DNA of 64,000 bases from Tetracentron sinense (GCA_015143295.1 CM026562.1:12490041-12554040), one strand, 5' to 3'; positions 46,651 to 58,798 are shown, numbered from the stretch's first letter. Notes: a model not told the origin generated them from the sequence alone. Numbers and translations are program-made.

Positions 46651-49047
46651 ATCTCTCCCTTTTTGAGATGAGATACAATGTAATGAAATTTGGTTGAGCT
46701 CCCCCTCACGATATGTTTTTCATAAAAACTTGATGTACGCCCCCTACTCATATGCATTTGTAAAAATAATCCAGTTATAATTTCGATGATGCATATTTAT
46801 GATTGAGTTAAAGGATATATCACCCTGGTTATGTACCAAGAAAAGTTCCACAATAATAAGTTTTCAATTTTAATTTCTCCTCCACAACATATTAATCTAT
46901 AACAAGAATAGAATTACATAAGTGAAAGACAATATTTTTGTTTACGCCAAGATACAAAAAAAACATCATAAATTCAAATGGTTCAAATGTCAGTTCATTT
47001 ATCAATCATCAAATTTAATTTTCATTACATTCATATTTCTCCCCCTATGTCAACATCAAAAAAAATAAAAAAAATTACAGCCCATCTACTTTTCTTTCTG
47101 CTTTTTAGATGAGGTTCGGCAACCTTTGAGAGGACATCTTCTGATGGCTCAGCTGGATCGAGTCATCAAAGGAGTCTGAGGAAGAGGAGGTGGAATCTGA
47201 GTCGGAAGGAAGGGAGATGATATGGAATCAGTAGCTTGACCCCCTATTTGAGGGGTTACCTTCATTGGTCTCTTGCCTTTGGAAGAAGATGGGCTTGATA
47301 GAGGGAGGCTGAGAAGGAGTGGCTCCACTAGCCATACTCACCAAAAAAATGCATTCCTTTTCTTCAACCTCATCAGTGGCCCACACGTAATTGAGGCAGC
47401 TATGAAGTCATGCTCTGCCACATCCAAAAAGCTTGCCTGAGTCTGCAGCTAAAGAGTTGATGATTCTACAATTCCTTGGATTGCCTTTGTGACCTTCTCC
47501 ATTCGATACTTTCTTCTTCGGATTGTTCTGCCCCTAAATCTATGAAGAAATGAAGATACAGAGTCAACTCTATCTTTGGAGACTAAGGTATCCATGTTAA
47601 CTGTCCCTAAGACAGAGTAGGTGGCATTGGCACACTCTCTAAGATCATTATACAACGGGCAAGAGAAGACTGGACTGCCTTGGGATTTGTGCTCATCTCA
47701 GACTCAAGAGCTGTAAACCGGGAGAGAGTAGAGGAATGGACTGCCTTGGGGATTTTTCCCTCTTAGATTCGATTTTGAATGGCTGTAAGCTTTTCCCTTG
47801 ACTCTGTCATGACGGAGCAGGGAATGCTCTAATTTCCTCTTGAAAGAGCCCCGCTGGCTCATCCTCATTTCCAACTGAAACTGCTCTAAGCTGAAGACAT
47901 GGAGCACTCTGCCTTGCCATGATGTTTCACTGCTCATCTGAAGAGCTGCTGTCCTGCTGGGCACCTCATAGAACTGACCAGGGTCCTCACATGAGGAGAC
48001 ACCTGTCTATGAAACTCTAGGGAACTCTCCTGGGCAGTCCACGAATTAGACCATCATCGCAACTCATCTCTGTGGTGCTTGCTCACCCTGAAGCTCATCA
48101 ATGCGGACCTCTTTCTTGTACTTTGGGCTGTTGCTACAGCCTGTTTCCTACAATCCTGGCACTGTATGCTTGCTACTTGATCCCCTGAAGTTCTTCTTGT
48201 GTGCAAGATGAAGGATGAAGGGAATAATGAGAGGGAACAAAAAAGGTATTCAATGGAGTATGAATCGGAACTAGAGTACTTGAAGGAAGGGAGAGGACTG
48301 AGACGCAGAGGGTTTGGTGTCCAAACCTTCTTGAGTCATCCAGATATAGCACCATTCTTGAATGGTTTGCTTTGCTATAACTGGATGAATCATCAGGGAT
48401 AATATCTATTTGAGAAGGCTAAATGGAACATTGAAGTGTTTAAAGATTTAGTCAGAGCCTGACCAAAAGGGAACCCCCTGATTTCTCTGTAATCATCATC
48501 ATAAAATGGACAATGATGTGGAAGATCAGGGTGGTGGTAGGTAAGGATGCACCACATAAGAATACATGAAGTAGTGATATACCCCTAACCACCAGCCCTG
48601 GGAATAGGTTATAATGATTATGTGGTTGATCAGTCTAGCAGTGAGGTATTCTTTAACCTAGGTGGAAAAGAGAAGTGAATCTTGGGTTTATGCACATCAT
48701 TTCAGTCTTCAAACACATCAATCTTCATTACTGGTCCCCGCCCATTCACACGGAAAATTTTTTGAAGGGTAACATTGAGGATTGTTAAAATTGATTTAAA
48801 TGAAAAGACATGTTTTTACCTAAGACAAATGAGGTACTCGAGATTTCGGATTGTTGAAATGGAAGTGGTGTAAAAGATTTTGACTAACCAGGAAACATTG
48901 GTGTCATTAGATTCAAGAAATTTTCCCATTTTGGCTAGAAAAGAAGTTTTATGGGTCGAGCCCCTAAGCATAAAAACTAATGAATTAACACTTTACTGTA
49001 CAGAGGGAACGAGATAGGAATTTCTTCTTTGAATATTTCTCGAACTT
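46651..49047 (-). mobile_element. Interior of the second copia element, fossil
   Basis: Minus-strand interior outside the 3' LTR. Short frames at 47449-47655 and 47704-47964 encode basic, coiled-coil-like pieces (RKYRMEKVTKAIQGIVESS), in the same position as the coiled-coil region of the first copia element. The rest, to the gap, is AT-rich with scattered minus-strand fragments that I cannot assign. Broken in many places. Confidence 0.5.
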
Positions 49048-49147
49048 NNNNNNNNNNNNNNNNNNNNNNNNNNNNNNNNNNNNNNNNNNNNNNNNNNNNN
49101 NNNNNNNNNNNNNNNNNNNNNNNNNNNNNNNNNNNNNNNNNNNNNNN
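49048..49147. other. Assembly gap of 100 N
   Basis: Exactly 100 N, a conventional gap of unknown size. The missing parts of the Tekay LTR at 44211 and of the Ogre and copia interiors may lie here. Confidence 0.99.
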
Positions 49148-49934
49148 TACACTGAAAACTATTGGATCAATACCCCACCCTACTCTGGCACCTCTTCACC
49201 TGAGCCCAGCTTGCATCCCCTTTTCAGCTCCAAATAGCCAGTTTGAACAGCACCTCTTCACTTCCATTCCTCTATAACTCAGTACTCACATGTACCTCTG
49301 ACCACTTCGGGATAGAGAATTGAGTACTAGGAAATAAATGTCAGAGGAGACATGTATCCTAAGTAATATCTCATCACAATCAGAGTTTTTTAATCGATAT
49401 TTCGTATTAACGAATCTTTGATCAATGCTCCTAGATATCTTTCCTTTCTAATACTAAATATATGTTAAGATTCGATTGGGATGAGATACACTTATCATAC
49501 AGTCTACCTGTCTTACTTTTTCGTAATACTTCATTCTCTATCACTGCTCCCACTCTCTCCCACTGCCCATTCACCACACGGTTCTTTCAAAGCCTCACCC
49601 ATTCATTCTTCTCGATCTCCCTCCTAGATATCTGAACATTCAGTTTTGGTGAATCGCATGGAGGTCTCTCCTATATAATGATGATAAATACTTCCTCTCT
49701 TTAGGCCAGTGGAAGGAAGGCTGTGGGCTTGAATGTTCCTTGTGGGACTGGCTACGAGCACCTTCACATTTCCAGGATCGTGAATTTATGGGCCTAGCCC
49801 TCTCATCACATCCTTCACTTTCCAGATCGTGCTTCGTCATGGTAGTAGCACTCTCACATCCATATGCATCATTTCTACTTGCACAAATTGGCATTGTCTC
49901 TACTACATGTTTTGTGAACAAGAGAATACCAAGT
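49148..49934. other. Unassigned sequence after the gap
   Basis: AT-rich sequence with a pyrimidine-rich part near 49500-49640. I see no gene, terminal repeat or tandem structure that I can support. Confidence 0.4.
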
Positions 49935-51590
49935 GCACTACAGCCTAAAATCTTATAATATCTCATAATATATCCTTGTAATATTGTTGTAATATTCTGA
50001 TGTATTCTCCTTCTATAGTATCTCCTACATGCCATAGGATTCTCATTGTACATTTATATAAACCCATCCTTGGGCTTTTCCTAGGTAAGGAGTACAAGAT
50101 CATTCTTGTGGTGTTTATATCGTATCAAAGCAAGATTGCTCTTCGGTAGAAATTCCTTTGGTGGCCTGTGGTTGCTTCACAGTCTATTGCTCTAGCTTGT
50201 AGAAATTCGATTTTGATTGAACCTATTGGCAAGGTTCATTGGACCAGCAACCTGTAGCTGAATCAGCATAGCATTGGTCCTTCTTTGGGTACCTCTGCTT
50301 CACTTTTGAACCAGCATGTGTTTCCCTACACAAAAGAGGATATGTTAGGAACAGGTCAACTATGCCAGGTTCTTCAGCCAAAGCTCGCAATACATCGACA
50401 TCATCTTGATTGTACGTTCCAAATTGTTGACTCTCCAAGGAATGCCTACCAGATAAATAGGCCACAGATAACCCTACACATGATTACAACAGATCAGCTA
50501 AAAACAAAAACAAATTATATGTTCAACACATCTTCTGTATACTTGGTGGAAATAATTGAGAGCTCAACTAAGAAACAAATTTGTATAATTTCGAAATCTT
50601 TGAGCTCTCAATTATTAACTGTTATGCATAACAGTGAATGCATAACATCCAAAGTTTCACTATACCTATTCCTATATGCAACTTTCTATTTCTTCACAAA
50701 GCTGGTGAGTCGAGCTCCTTATGCACACCTTTTGTACTAACCGGTACGATTGATTTCTACACTTGCTTCTGATTCACGAGGCTCGTCTATTCATCATTGA
50801 AGATCAATTAATTGTTACCATCATACTATATGCTAGCTGGTTGGGTTCAGTTTTGGATGTTTAAGGCCTATTGATTCTTTGTCATAATATTTGTTTTAAC
50901 TTTAATGATACAAGTTCTTGGGAATTGTAGTAGTGATCCTCTCCTTTTTTTTGTTCCTTTATTTTTATTTATTCTGGATGAGACTTGTGAGAGGATTGTT
51001 AAGCCATTCCTCTATTTATGATGACTGCCTTTTTTTGATAATGATGAAATGAATTCTCAAGAAACATGAGAAGCAAACGTCTGCAGTGACACTTCTAATA
51101 TACAAACGTCTAATAGGGTACAAAACTTGGAGAAGGTGTACTCTCAAACCCTTTAAGATTACAAAACTACTTGTGATATGTGGGAACACTTGGAGAAGGT
51201 GTACTCTCAAACCAATCAAGCACGACAGCACCAACTTGATTATGAACTCTCCCAATACCATAAGGGAGATAAGATAAGGATATTCAGACCTACTACTCTG
51301 GTCTCATTGCACTTTGGTTCGAGCAAGACATGATTTGTGCTAGCTCCATTTCAGCTTCTGCTCTTGAGGAACTAGTGAAAGAATGAAAACAAAATAGGGT
51401 TATTCAACTTCTAATGAAACTTAGACTTGAATACGAGATAGTTCCAGCAAATATCCTTAATCGAGGGGCCAAACCAGATCTTGATTCAAGTGAGATAAAC
51501 AATTCAAATGAACCCCAGCTAGTGCTTCTATGCCAAATTTCATATTATGATATGTCCATTGTTATTGTTAAACACTGCCATATCTCTTTT
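49935..51590 (+). mobile_element. Ty1/copia remnant: LTR end and gag, fossil
   Basis: Near 49960-50130 the sequence looks like a short copia LTR: TATA box TTTATATAAACCC at about 50054-50066, then a leader, then ATCGTATCAAAGCA, similar to an initiator-Met primer-binding site. At about 51160-51480 the plus strand encodes Gag of the Ale/Retrofit kind (WEHLEKVYSQTNQARQHQLD, then LMKLRLEYEIVPANILNR). The copy is broken in several places, and no pol is seen. The part between 50150 and 51080 is not recognised. Confidence 0.55.
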
Positions 51591-51795
51591 TGTAAATAAT
51601 ATCAATCACATATAACATACTCCTGTTTCTACTTTTTATCAAACCTGAATACTATGAATCAATGAATGCTTTAAGATCTCTCAAAATTTAATCCTAAAAA
51701 TGGTATACTCTTGTTTCTCATTACTAACAATATTGATCAATGTTGACATTTTTTTTGTCTCATTTATATCAGAAGCTAATACAAATATTTTGCAG

Positions 51796-54700
51796 ATGGA
51801 TCCTACACTTACCCCCCCATCTAGTGCGGGGACTTCCACACCCGCCGTGGTGCCGCCTAGGAAGGTACGAGGTAAGGCCAAATGCAAAGAGGTGCACAAG
51901 ATGCGCCCTGGAGAGAAAAAGAAGGTTGGAGTAAATGAAGAAGGGCAGCCAGTGGGGAAGGAGGCTGGCTTGATGGCTAGATGGTCGGGCGGTATTGCAC
52001 GAGATGCCCATTTATTTCGAGTAGATGTGCAAAATTGGAAGGAAATCACCGATGACAACAAAGAACGAGCTTTGAGTATGATAAGGGTAAGAACAAAAAA
52101 AGTTGGTCAATTATTATTAACATTCACTAATGTAGCTTCTTCACAAATATTAATAATTTAATAACGTTTTTACAGGACAAGTTCGACTACCCACCTTTCC
52201 TAGATGACTACCTTTTGATTTCTCTAGATAAGAAATGGCGGGACAATAAGCACGATATGGGGAACAAGCATTTTATTTTCACGGACCCTCCTGCTGAGAA
52301 CTATGCCCGGTGCCAGTCTGATATTCCTCGGGAACAATGGAATGTACTCGTCGACTTCTGGTACTCTGAGGAGGGGCAGGTATATCTCTACTATTATAAA
52401 GAGAATGGAAGGGTTAAAAGTGTTTGATTTTCTTATTTTCTTTGCTCAACTGTGTCTTTATTGATATAAGATATTTAATTGTAGTTATTTAGTCTATTTA
52501 ATTGCACTTACTAGAACAGGACAGTCACGTGCATTGCACATGCATTCCGCTAGTTTGATAATTGAAATCAATTATGGTTAATACAGTTTTGATTTTACTT
52601 TAGCCCGTCTGACTGATTTATGCAACAATATTGTAGAAACGGAGGGCCACAAATAAAAGGAGTCGCGAGTGCCAAACGGTTCCTCATACGGCGGGCACAA
52701 AGAGCTTCGCCAGAGTTAGAGAGGAGGAGGTATGTTCGGTTTAATCGTAGTAATTTATTTAACAATTTCATGCATATGGATTAAATATTTGTTGTTCTAT
52801 TATTGTTACTACCATAGCGATTAGCGAGTCCCTCTTTAGTCGCTCCAGGCCGTGCTACGGTTTGGATAAAGACGCACACGAAGAAGAATGGCCTTCCGGT
52901 CAACAATCAGGCGGGAGTGCAGATTGTAAGTAATTTAAATATTTCATTTTATCAAATATATATCACTTTAATTGGAATTGAAGATAGTAAATGTTTCAAT
53001 ATGTTTGCAGCACCAAATTAGGGAACTCCTCGACCAGGTACCGGATGGCTCAGAAGATAGCACAGGCCGAGATGATGTTTTATCTCAGGTCTTGGGGCCT
53101 GATCATCCTGGACGGGTCCGTGGATATGGAATGGGCCCGACTCCCACCAGGTTATGGGGGTCATCTTCGAGGAGTTTCGGTGCTAGTAGTAGTGGTGTTG
53201 CAGAGACCCATAGGTTGCGTGCTGAACTTGAGGAGACGAAGACCCGGGTGGCGTCCCAACAAGCTCAAATCAATGACATGCAACAGCTTATCCAACAGAT
53301 GTTGCATGGGCAGGTATATATTCTAATAAGCATTAATAAATTTTTTTTAACATTTAGATATGCCCACATTTATTTATTGTAAATCTTAACAACAGATTGT
53401 TGTTGGACCTGCTACGAGGCCAGGAACGCCGAATGAGGTAATTTAACATTTAGATATTCCCACATCGTTATTCCATGCTGTCTTTCCTGACAATATTTAC
53501 TCAAATGTATGTTAAATCTCATCTTAGCATTTAAGTAAACACCCACTAGCCAAAATAGGGGGCATGTGGTTGGTCGATCTCTTGAATTTTCAGCAGTAGT
53601 AGACGAGCAGTTCCTGGAAAAGTTGGTCGATCTCTTGAATTTTGTTATGATCAGATATGGTTCTGAAGATTTCTAGTTTGTTAGAACTTAGATCTCGATA
53701 TTTGAGCTGTTCTCCATGGCTGATAAAAGATTCTTCTGATGTTTCTGGTCTGTAGCAGGATTTGTTGGATTTTATATATTTCATTATTTTCACTTGCTCG
53801 AGCTCGTTTTGCGGATTTTGGCTGTAATAACAGGGACCTACATGTTTGATCTGTTGCTCATGTTTCAGTGAGCGTGAACATTTCATTTTTTTTATTGGAG
53901 CTTCGTTGATTCATATGATTGTGTAGCTGCGTAGTTCATGTTATTTGAAATCCAATAATATAGAGAGGCGAATTGAGTTGTTTGACTTGCTTGATACCAT
54001 GAATGTTTATGGGTTGGATGCCTATTGTAGATTTAAAATCTTTTTTATCTATGCAGAACAACATAATTATGTCCAATGGAGTCACCAGGTTAGTGTAATA
54101 GAGATGCTATTTGTAGTTTGGGACACGTAAAGGCAATTGAGTCATCACCATTCTCTTATAGATCTAATTTTTGTTAATGCCCTGATGATTTAGTTAAGTT
54201 AAAGAAGCACAGAGCTGGTCTGCTAAATATATTCATGGAATTGAGACTGCAGGGGCTGCTAGTTTCTCCTTTCAATTATATCGATTTTTCTACATTGATT
54301 ATTCTGGCCCTTAATCATTTTCCCCTCTCTTATACTACTATAAACGCCGGTAAACGTATCACTTATACTACTATACTTCATCCATACTTCTTGCTTTTTC
54401 TTCCACAAGGGATTTATCAGAAGATAGTAAACAGTAATTGGTATCAGATGCATGATCATGACTATGCATCACAGAGGGAGAGAGAGAGAGAGGTTGGGAT
54501 GATCACACACACACACACAAAATAAAGAACCCTTAACTAGAGGAAAAGATATAGGTGAGAGTTACCATGAATTGCTGCCATCGTTAAATGGCAATTAATA
54601 AAGGATCTGAAAAGTCTAGAGTTAGGCCATTTCAGGAAGGGGAGGAGTCTCTTTCAAATTCTCTATCCATGGTCCATGGAGACAACTCATGGCCACCACA

Positions 54701-56456
54701 ACCTTCCTATTGTTTGTCGATAAATCCTTAGAAGGTCTCCTTCGCCATAAATCAATTGGCATGGGATTGTCTCTGGCATATGCCAAAAAATTGGGTCGGG
54801 CTCCACACATCACCCGACATGAGGGAATGCTTAATGTGAGCATTGGATGTATTGGCAAATTGTTGTTGATTTTCAGAAATTGGGGTTTGGGATATCTATA
54901 CCAACGCAATCTGAAATGATGTTTCAAAAAAACCACATGGAGTAAGTGACAACGTATGGACTTTGGTTCTTAGGAAAGTCACCTTTGTCTCCTCAAGAGT
55001 TGTTTAGTAGATAGGATACTGTTCTCAGGTTTGGGAGTGTGTTCAATAGATTCCAGGGATTTGGAGGGTTGTTTATTTATGTTAACTGGAAAAATTGATT
55101 TAAGGTGATATCATCATAATCATGATATTTGCACTATTAATAGTCTTCACCTCTTGCCATAGCCATCTAATTGAGTTACAGGCCCTATGACACAAGAACT
55201 AGAATATAACCAGTCCAATTTTGAGACTTGACATTGCAAGTCCTTGTAGCAAGGGCATCCAGACAAATCCTGAACACAGCCCAGTAGGCTAACTTGCGGG
55301 GCATAATTTTACAGATTCAAATGGCTTGCCATCTACTATTTTACCCACTTTTTATTTTAATTTTATTTTTAATTGTGTGTGAGTAATATCTACTGGAATC
55401 AAAATTCCTCAAATCAAGTTCTTAAGGAAAACAAGAACTTCACTTTTTCTCGAAAAAACTCAAAACAAGAATATCACGGAATATTCCAGAAACCGAAAAT
55501 AGTGCAAATGTCCTTCTGGAGAGTAATTCGACCCCCGGTTTGGATTTGGTAGGGGTTTCTAGGTTTAGGCCAAACCTAATTTTCAAATTATGGATTTCGG
55601 GCCTCTAGCTGCCCAAATCGGGCAAATGGCCTTAGAATCTAGCGAATCAAATTCTCACACTTCGGTTGGGTCGAAATACACGCGTTAGAAGAAACGGCAT
55701 CGAAATCCGACCCCCGATTTGGATTTGGTGGGGGTTTGTAGGTTTAGGCCAAACATAAGTTTCAAAGTATGGATTTCGGGCATCTCGCTGCTCAAATCGG
55801 GCAAACGACCTCGGACTCTAACGAATCAAATTCCTACACTTCGGTTGGGTCGAAATACATGCGTAAGAAGAAACGACATCGAAATCCGACCCCCGGTTTG
55901 GATTTGGTGGGGGTTTGTAGGTTTAAGCAAAACCTAAGTTTCAAAGTATGGATTTTGGGACTCTTGCTGCCCAAATCAGGCAAACGACCTCGGAATCTAG
56001 CGAAACGAATTCCCACACTTTGATTGGGTCGAAATACATGCGTTAGAAGACATGACATTGACATCCGACCCTCGGTTTGGATTTGGTGGGGGTTTATAGG
56101 TTTAGGCCAAAGTATGTTAGAGCTATGAATTCGGCCTCGTTAGTAATGAAATTTCTAAACTTTTATGTGTTTTAATAATTAAACCTTATTAGTATCAGAA
56201 ATTTGAGATAAATTTGGATGTATGTTGATGAAATGCTACACTTCTATGTGTTTGAACTCTATATGTATGAAATATATGACATGACCTTGTTTCTTTGCAT
56301 ATTAATTTTATGGAATCCTTAATTTTTTTTTTTTCTGTTCGATATATTCTTCTAATCATCAATTTTATTTTATTGTCTTTATAGGAGGGAGCCAGCACAC
56401 ACCACTCTGGTTTTAGACCAGCCGGAGGGAGCCAGCCAGAGGGAGGAGAGACTTAG
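51796..56456 (+). CDS. CACTA transposon accessory protein (transposase_24 / Ptta-En/Spm type)
   Basis: A gene of the plant CACTA family (Pfam PF03004-like), likely the subterminal-binding accessory protein rather than the catalytic transposase. Seven coding exons with GT-AG introns, each a whole number of codons: 51796-52086, 52176-52379, 52637-52729, 52818-52925, 53011-53313, 53396-53437 and 56385-56456, total 370 residues. Landmarks: proline/serine N-terminus; YPPFLDDYLLISLDKKWRD; PREQWNVLVDFWYSEEGQ; HTAGTKSFARVREE; the family hallmark LGPDHPGRVRGYGMGPTPT; then a coiled coil (LRAELEETKTRVASQQAQI). The ATG follows directly after an acceptor TTTTGCAG, so a 5' leader intron is likely. No stop interrupts the exons. 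The last intron (about 2.95 kb) holds the 179-bp tandem repeat. Exon 6 (14 codons) and the last exon are the least certain. Confidence 0.78.
53438..55526 (+). other. Left part of the long last intron of the CACTA gene
   Basis: No gene recognised. It contains short simple repeats (GA near 54477-54493, CA near 54505-54520). An open minus-strand stretch at 54622-54936 has no recognisable domain. It may include older insertions with no clear ends. Confidence 0.4.
55527..56110. repeat. 179-bp tandem repeat, about 3.3 copies
   Basis: The motif TCCGACCCCCGGTTTGGATT recurs at about 55531, 55710, 55889 and 56068, each exactly 179 bp apart. Units differ by a small number of substitutions and no length change. 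179 bp is in the size range of plant centromeric and other satellite monomers. No LTR or transposon ends flank it directly. Confidence 0.9.
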
Positions 56457-56689
56457 GATTTATATTTTTTATTTCCGATACTTTTATATGGACATGTATA
56501 TTTTTATGATGTGTACATACTACGACTATTTGGATGAATTTCTTTTTGTCTTATGTAGATTGGATGTTAGAATTTCTTTTCTCTCGATAAATATTTCTGC
56601 TGCTCACAGGTACAAAATAATACAGGTAAAAAAAAAAAAACCACCAATTCCATATAAATAGTTTTTTTTTTAAATTGGCACTATTAGCG

Positions 56690-57140
56690 GCGTTTTTATA
56701 ACGCCGGAAATGAATAAAAGTTAGTAACGGCATTATAAAGGACGCCGTTATTGAGTAATTATTAACGGCGTACAAGTTATCAATAACGGCGTTTTATAAA
56801 ACGCCGTTAATAATTAATCAACAACGGCGTCGTGTATAACGCCGTTATTGAGTAATTATTAACGGCGTTTTTTATAACGCTGTTAATAAGTAATCAATAA
56901 CGCCGTTATATATAACGCCGTTAATAATTACTCAATAACGGCATTATACACGACGCCGTTGTTGATTAATTATTAACGGCGTTATATAAAACGCCGTTAT
57001 TGATTATAGATTTCGAGGCGTTTGGAAAAAACCGCCGGTATATAGATTACCGACGTAGGTATTACCGGCGTTTACACTAGTACGCCGGTATTAACAATAA
57101 CGGCGTTTTTTATCCCTTTAGCGGCGATATTTTTATGCCG
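56690..57140. repeat. CACTA subterminal array with a long hairpin
   Basis: AACGGCGT and its inverse ACGCCGTT alternate about every 20-30 bp. The middle, 56780-57004, is a nearly perfect inverted repeat with arms of about 100 bp and a loop of about 20 bp, centred near 56892. The last part (57030-57125) changes to TTACCGACGTAGG and GTACGCCGGTATT variants. Subterminal repeats are the binding sites of the CACTA accessory protein (family knowledge). Confidence 0.85.
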
Positions 57141-57502
57141 CTAAAAACCTTAAATTTTGTAGTGTACGGCTGAGCATGGAATACTCAGCGGGTACTAAAT
57201 ACTAACCAACAGTCATAGTATACAGATAGCATACATAAAGTAGGAAACAAATTGCATATATAGAACAGGAACAATTTGTATCATACAAGGAAGTAAAGCA
57301 ATTTATATTCATGCTTGCATTCAGAAAAACTGATAAAACCCTTGCAAACATCGTGCACTTGACTTGACTTGAAATACCCTTTGCGTGATTGGGAACTTGT
57401 TAACCGAGTCATGCTTGTCATGCTTGCATCATGCGTGCCATGTCATGTCATGCGTGTCATGAGAGTATCATGCTTGCTTGTTCATAATTTAAACATGTTC
57501 AC

Positions 57503-57755
57503 ATGCCTAGTTGCCGTTCATAGCCCGTCGCAACTAGTACCCTATATGCAGATGGGTATGCCTGGTTGCCGTTCATAGCCCGTCGCAACTAGCATCCATG
57601 CGGAATGTGAATGCCTAGTTGCCGTACATAGCCCGTCGCAACTAGCATCCATGCGGAATGTGAATGCCTAGTTGCCGTTCATAGCCCGTCGCAACTAGCA
57701 TCCATGCGGAATGTGAATGCCTAGTTGCCGTTCATAGCCCGTCGCAATTAGCATC
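57503..57755. repeat. 53-bp tandem repeat, five copies (TAGTTGC..GCAACTA)
   Basis: The unit ATGCCTAGTTGCCGTTCATA(GCCCGTCGCAACTAGCATCC) starts at about 57503, 57558, 57611, 57664 and 57717; the spacing is 55 then 53 bp. Each unit contains the inverted pair TAGTTGC and GCAACTA around a 15-base loop. It replaces the AAGGG..CCCTT cassette seen in most relatives. Confidence 0.9.
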
Positions 57756-58798
57756 CATGCGTGTCATGCCATGCAGAGTTATGCGTGTCATGTGATGCTA
57801 TGCTATGCGTGTCATGCCATGCTATGCTATGCGTGTCATGCGATGCTATGCATGTCATGCGAGGGGATGGGTGACCTTTCCCTATGCAATGCATGATTGT
57901 CTTGCCCTTGTCAAAAGCGAAGTGAAACATATCTTAGGATATGCCCCACCTCTACGTCCCATACTTAAAACATCGGTAAATCACGTCATTTCATGCATGC
58001 TCGTGAGATCGTGTGCATACTTGCATTTGGAATTAAATATGGCAATTTGGGGTAATTCACAAGCATAGCATATAACAATTTAAGTGTGTAATAATCTACA
58101 CATTTTAAGAAATGTAAGAAACACACTATCATGAACCCTAACAAATTTCAAGAGCAATTAACCATGGGTTCCCTTAATTTATCATTTATTTTGTTCCCCT
58201 TGGCATTTCAGCAAACATTGGGTGTGTTCATTATTCACTTAAACCTAGATCATGCTTTTCTAGGTGGGTTATGCTCACATCACACTTGTAGGTTCATTAT
58301 TAGTACAATGCCCTTTCCCATTCGTTCATCACATCATCCACACGGCATCCATTCGCCAACATCCATCTCCATTCACCATTCATACCACCAATCACATAAC
58401 ACATATATAAGTGAAGGAAAACAAGGAGAAACAAAGGAAAAAGGGAAGCTATAACTAGGAGGGTAGTAAGAAGTACTGACCTTGATCAAGTGAGCAAGAA
58501 ATCCCCTTCCAAAAACGACCGTGAGTCGCTGCCCTAGCTTGAGGAGATGCTCCTCACGAGTTTGTGCCTTGATCTTTGAAGGAAAATGGGCTTGAGTTGA
58601 GTGTGGGTTCACAAACCCCTTGATTTCTCTCCAAAATGGAGACCCTAGGTTTAGGAATCGCCCTCTCCTCTCTTCTTATCTCCCAATCTCTCTAAGTTTC
58701 GAAATGAAGCCCTAAAGGCTCGGGTTAAACTCTTAAGGTAAGAGTAAACCGACCAAAAGACCATAATGCCCTTACTGAAATTTCTGCAAAAACACGAG

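Larger units (their letters stand above)
51600..57164 (+). mobile_element. CACTA (En/Spm) element, right part
   Basis: The right end is TTAAATTTTGTAGTG at 57150-57164, the inverse of CACTACAAAATTTAA, preceded by a dense AACGGCGT subterminal array (56690-57140). The bases TAC (57165-57167) follow and then a Tekay LTR resumes in mid-sequence, so the element inserted into that LTR. The gene at 51796-56456 is a CACTA-type transposase_24 gene. I did not find the left terminus. The region before 51600 is a copia remnant, so the start given is only where CACTA-like sequence becomes plausible. Confidence 0.75.

Noticed and set aside
49029-49277. 82-codon open frame across the N run
   Set aside because: It spans undetermined bases, and neither side shows coding features.
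49935-49950. CACTACAG as the left terminus of the CACTA element ending at 57164
   Set aside because: Only the first seven bases match the right terminus, no subterminal AACGGCGT array follows, and copia LTR-like sequence begins at once.
54622-54936. 104-codon minus-strand frame in the long CACTA intron
   Set aside because: No recognisable domain, and it lies within an intron without transcription signals that I can see.
57503-57755. CRISPR-like regularly spaced repeats
   Set aside because: Whole units repeat with no unique spacers, the DNA is plant nuclear, and the repeats lie inside an LTR.
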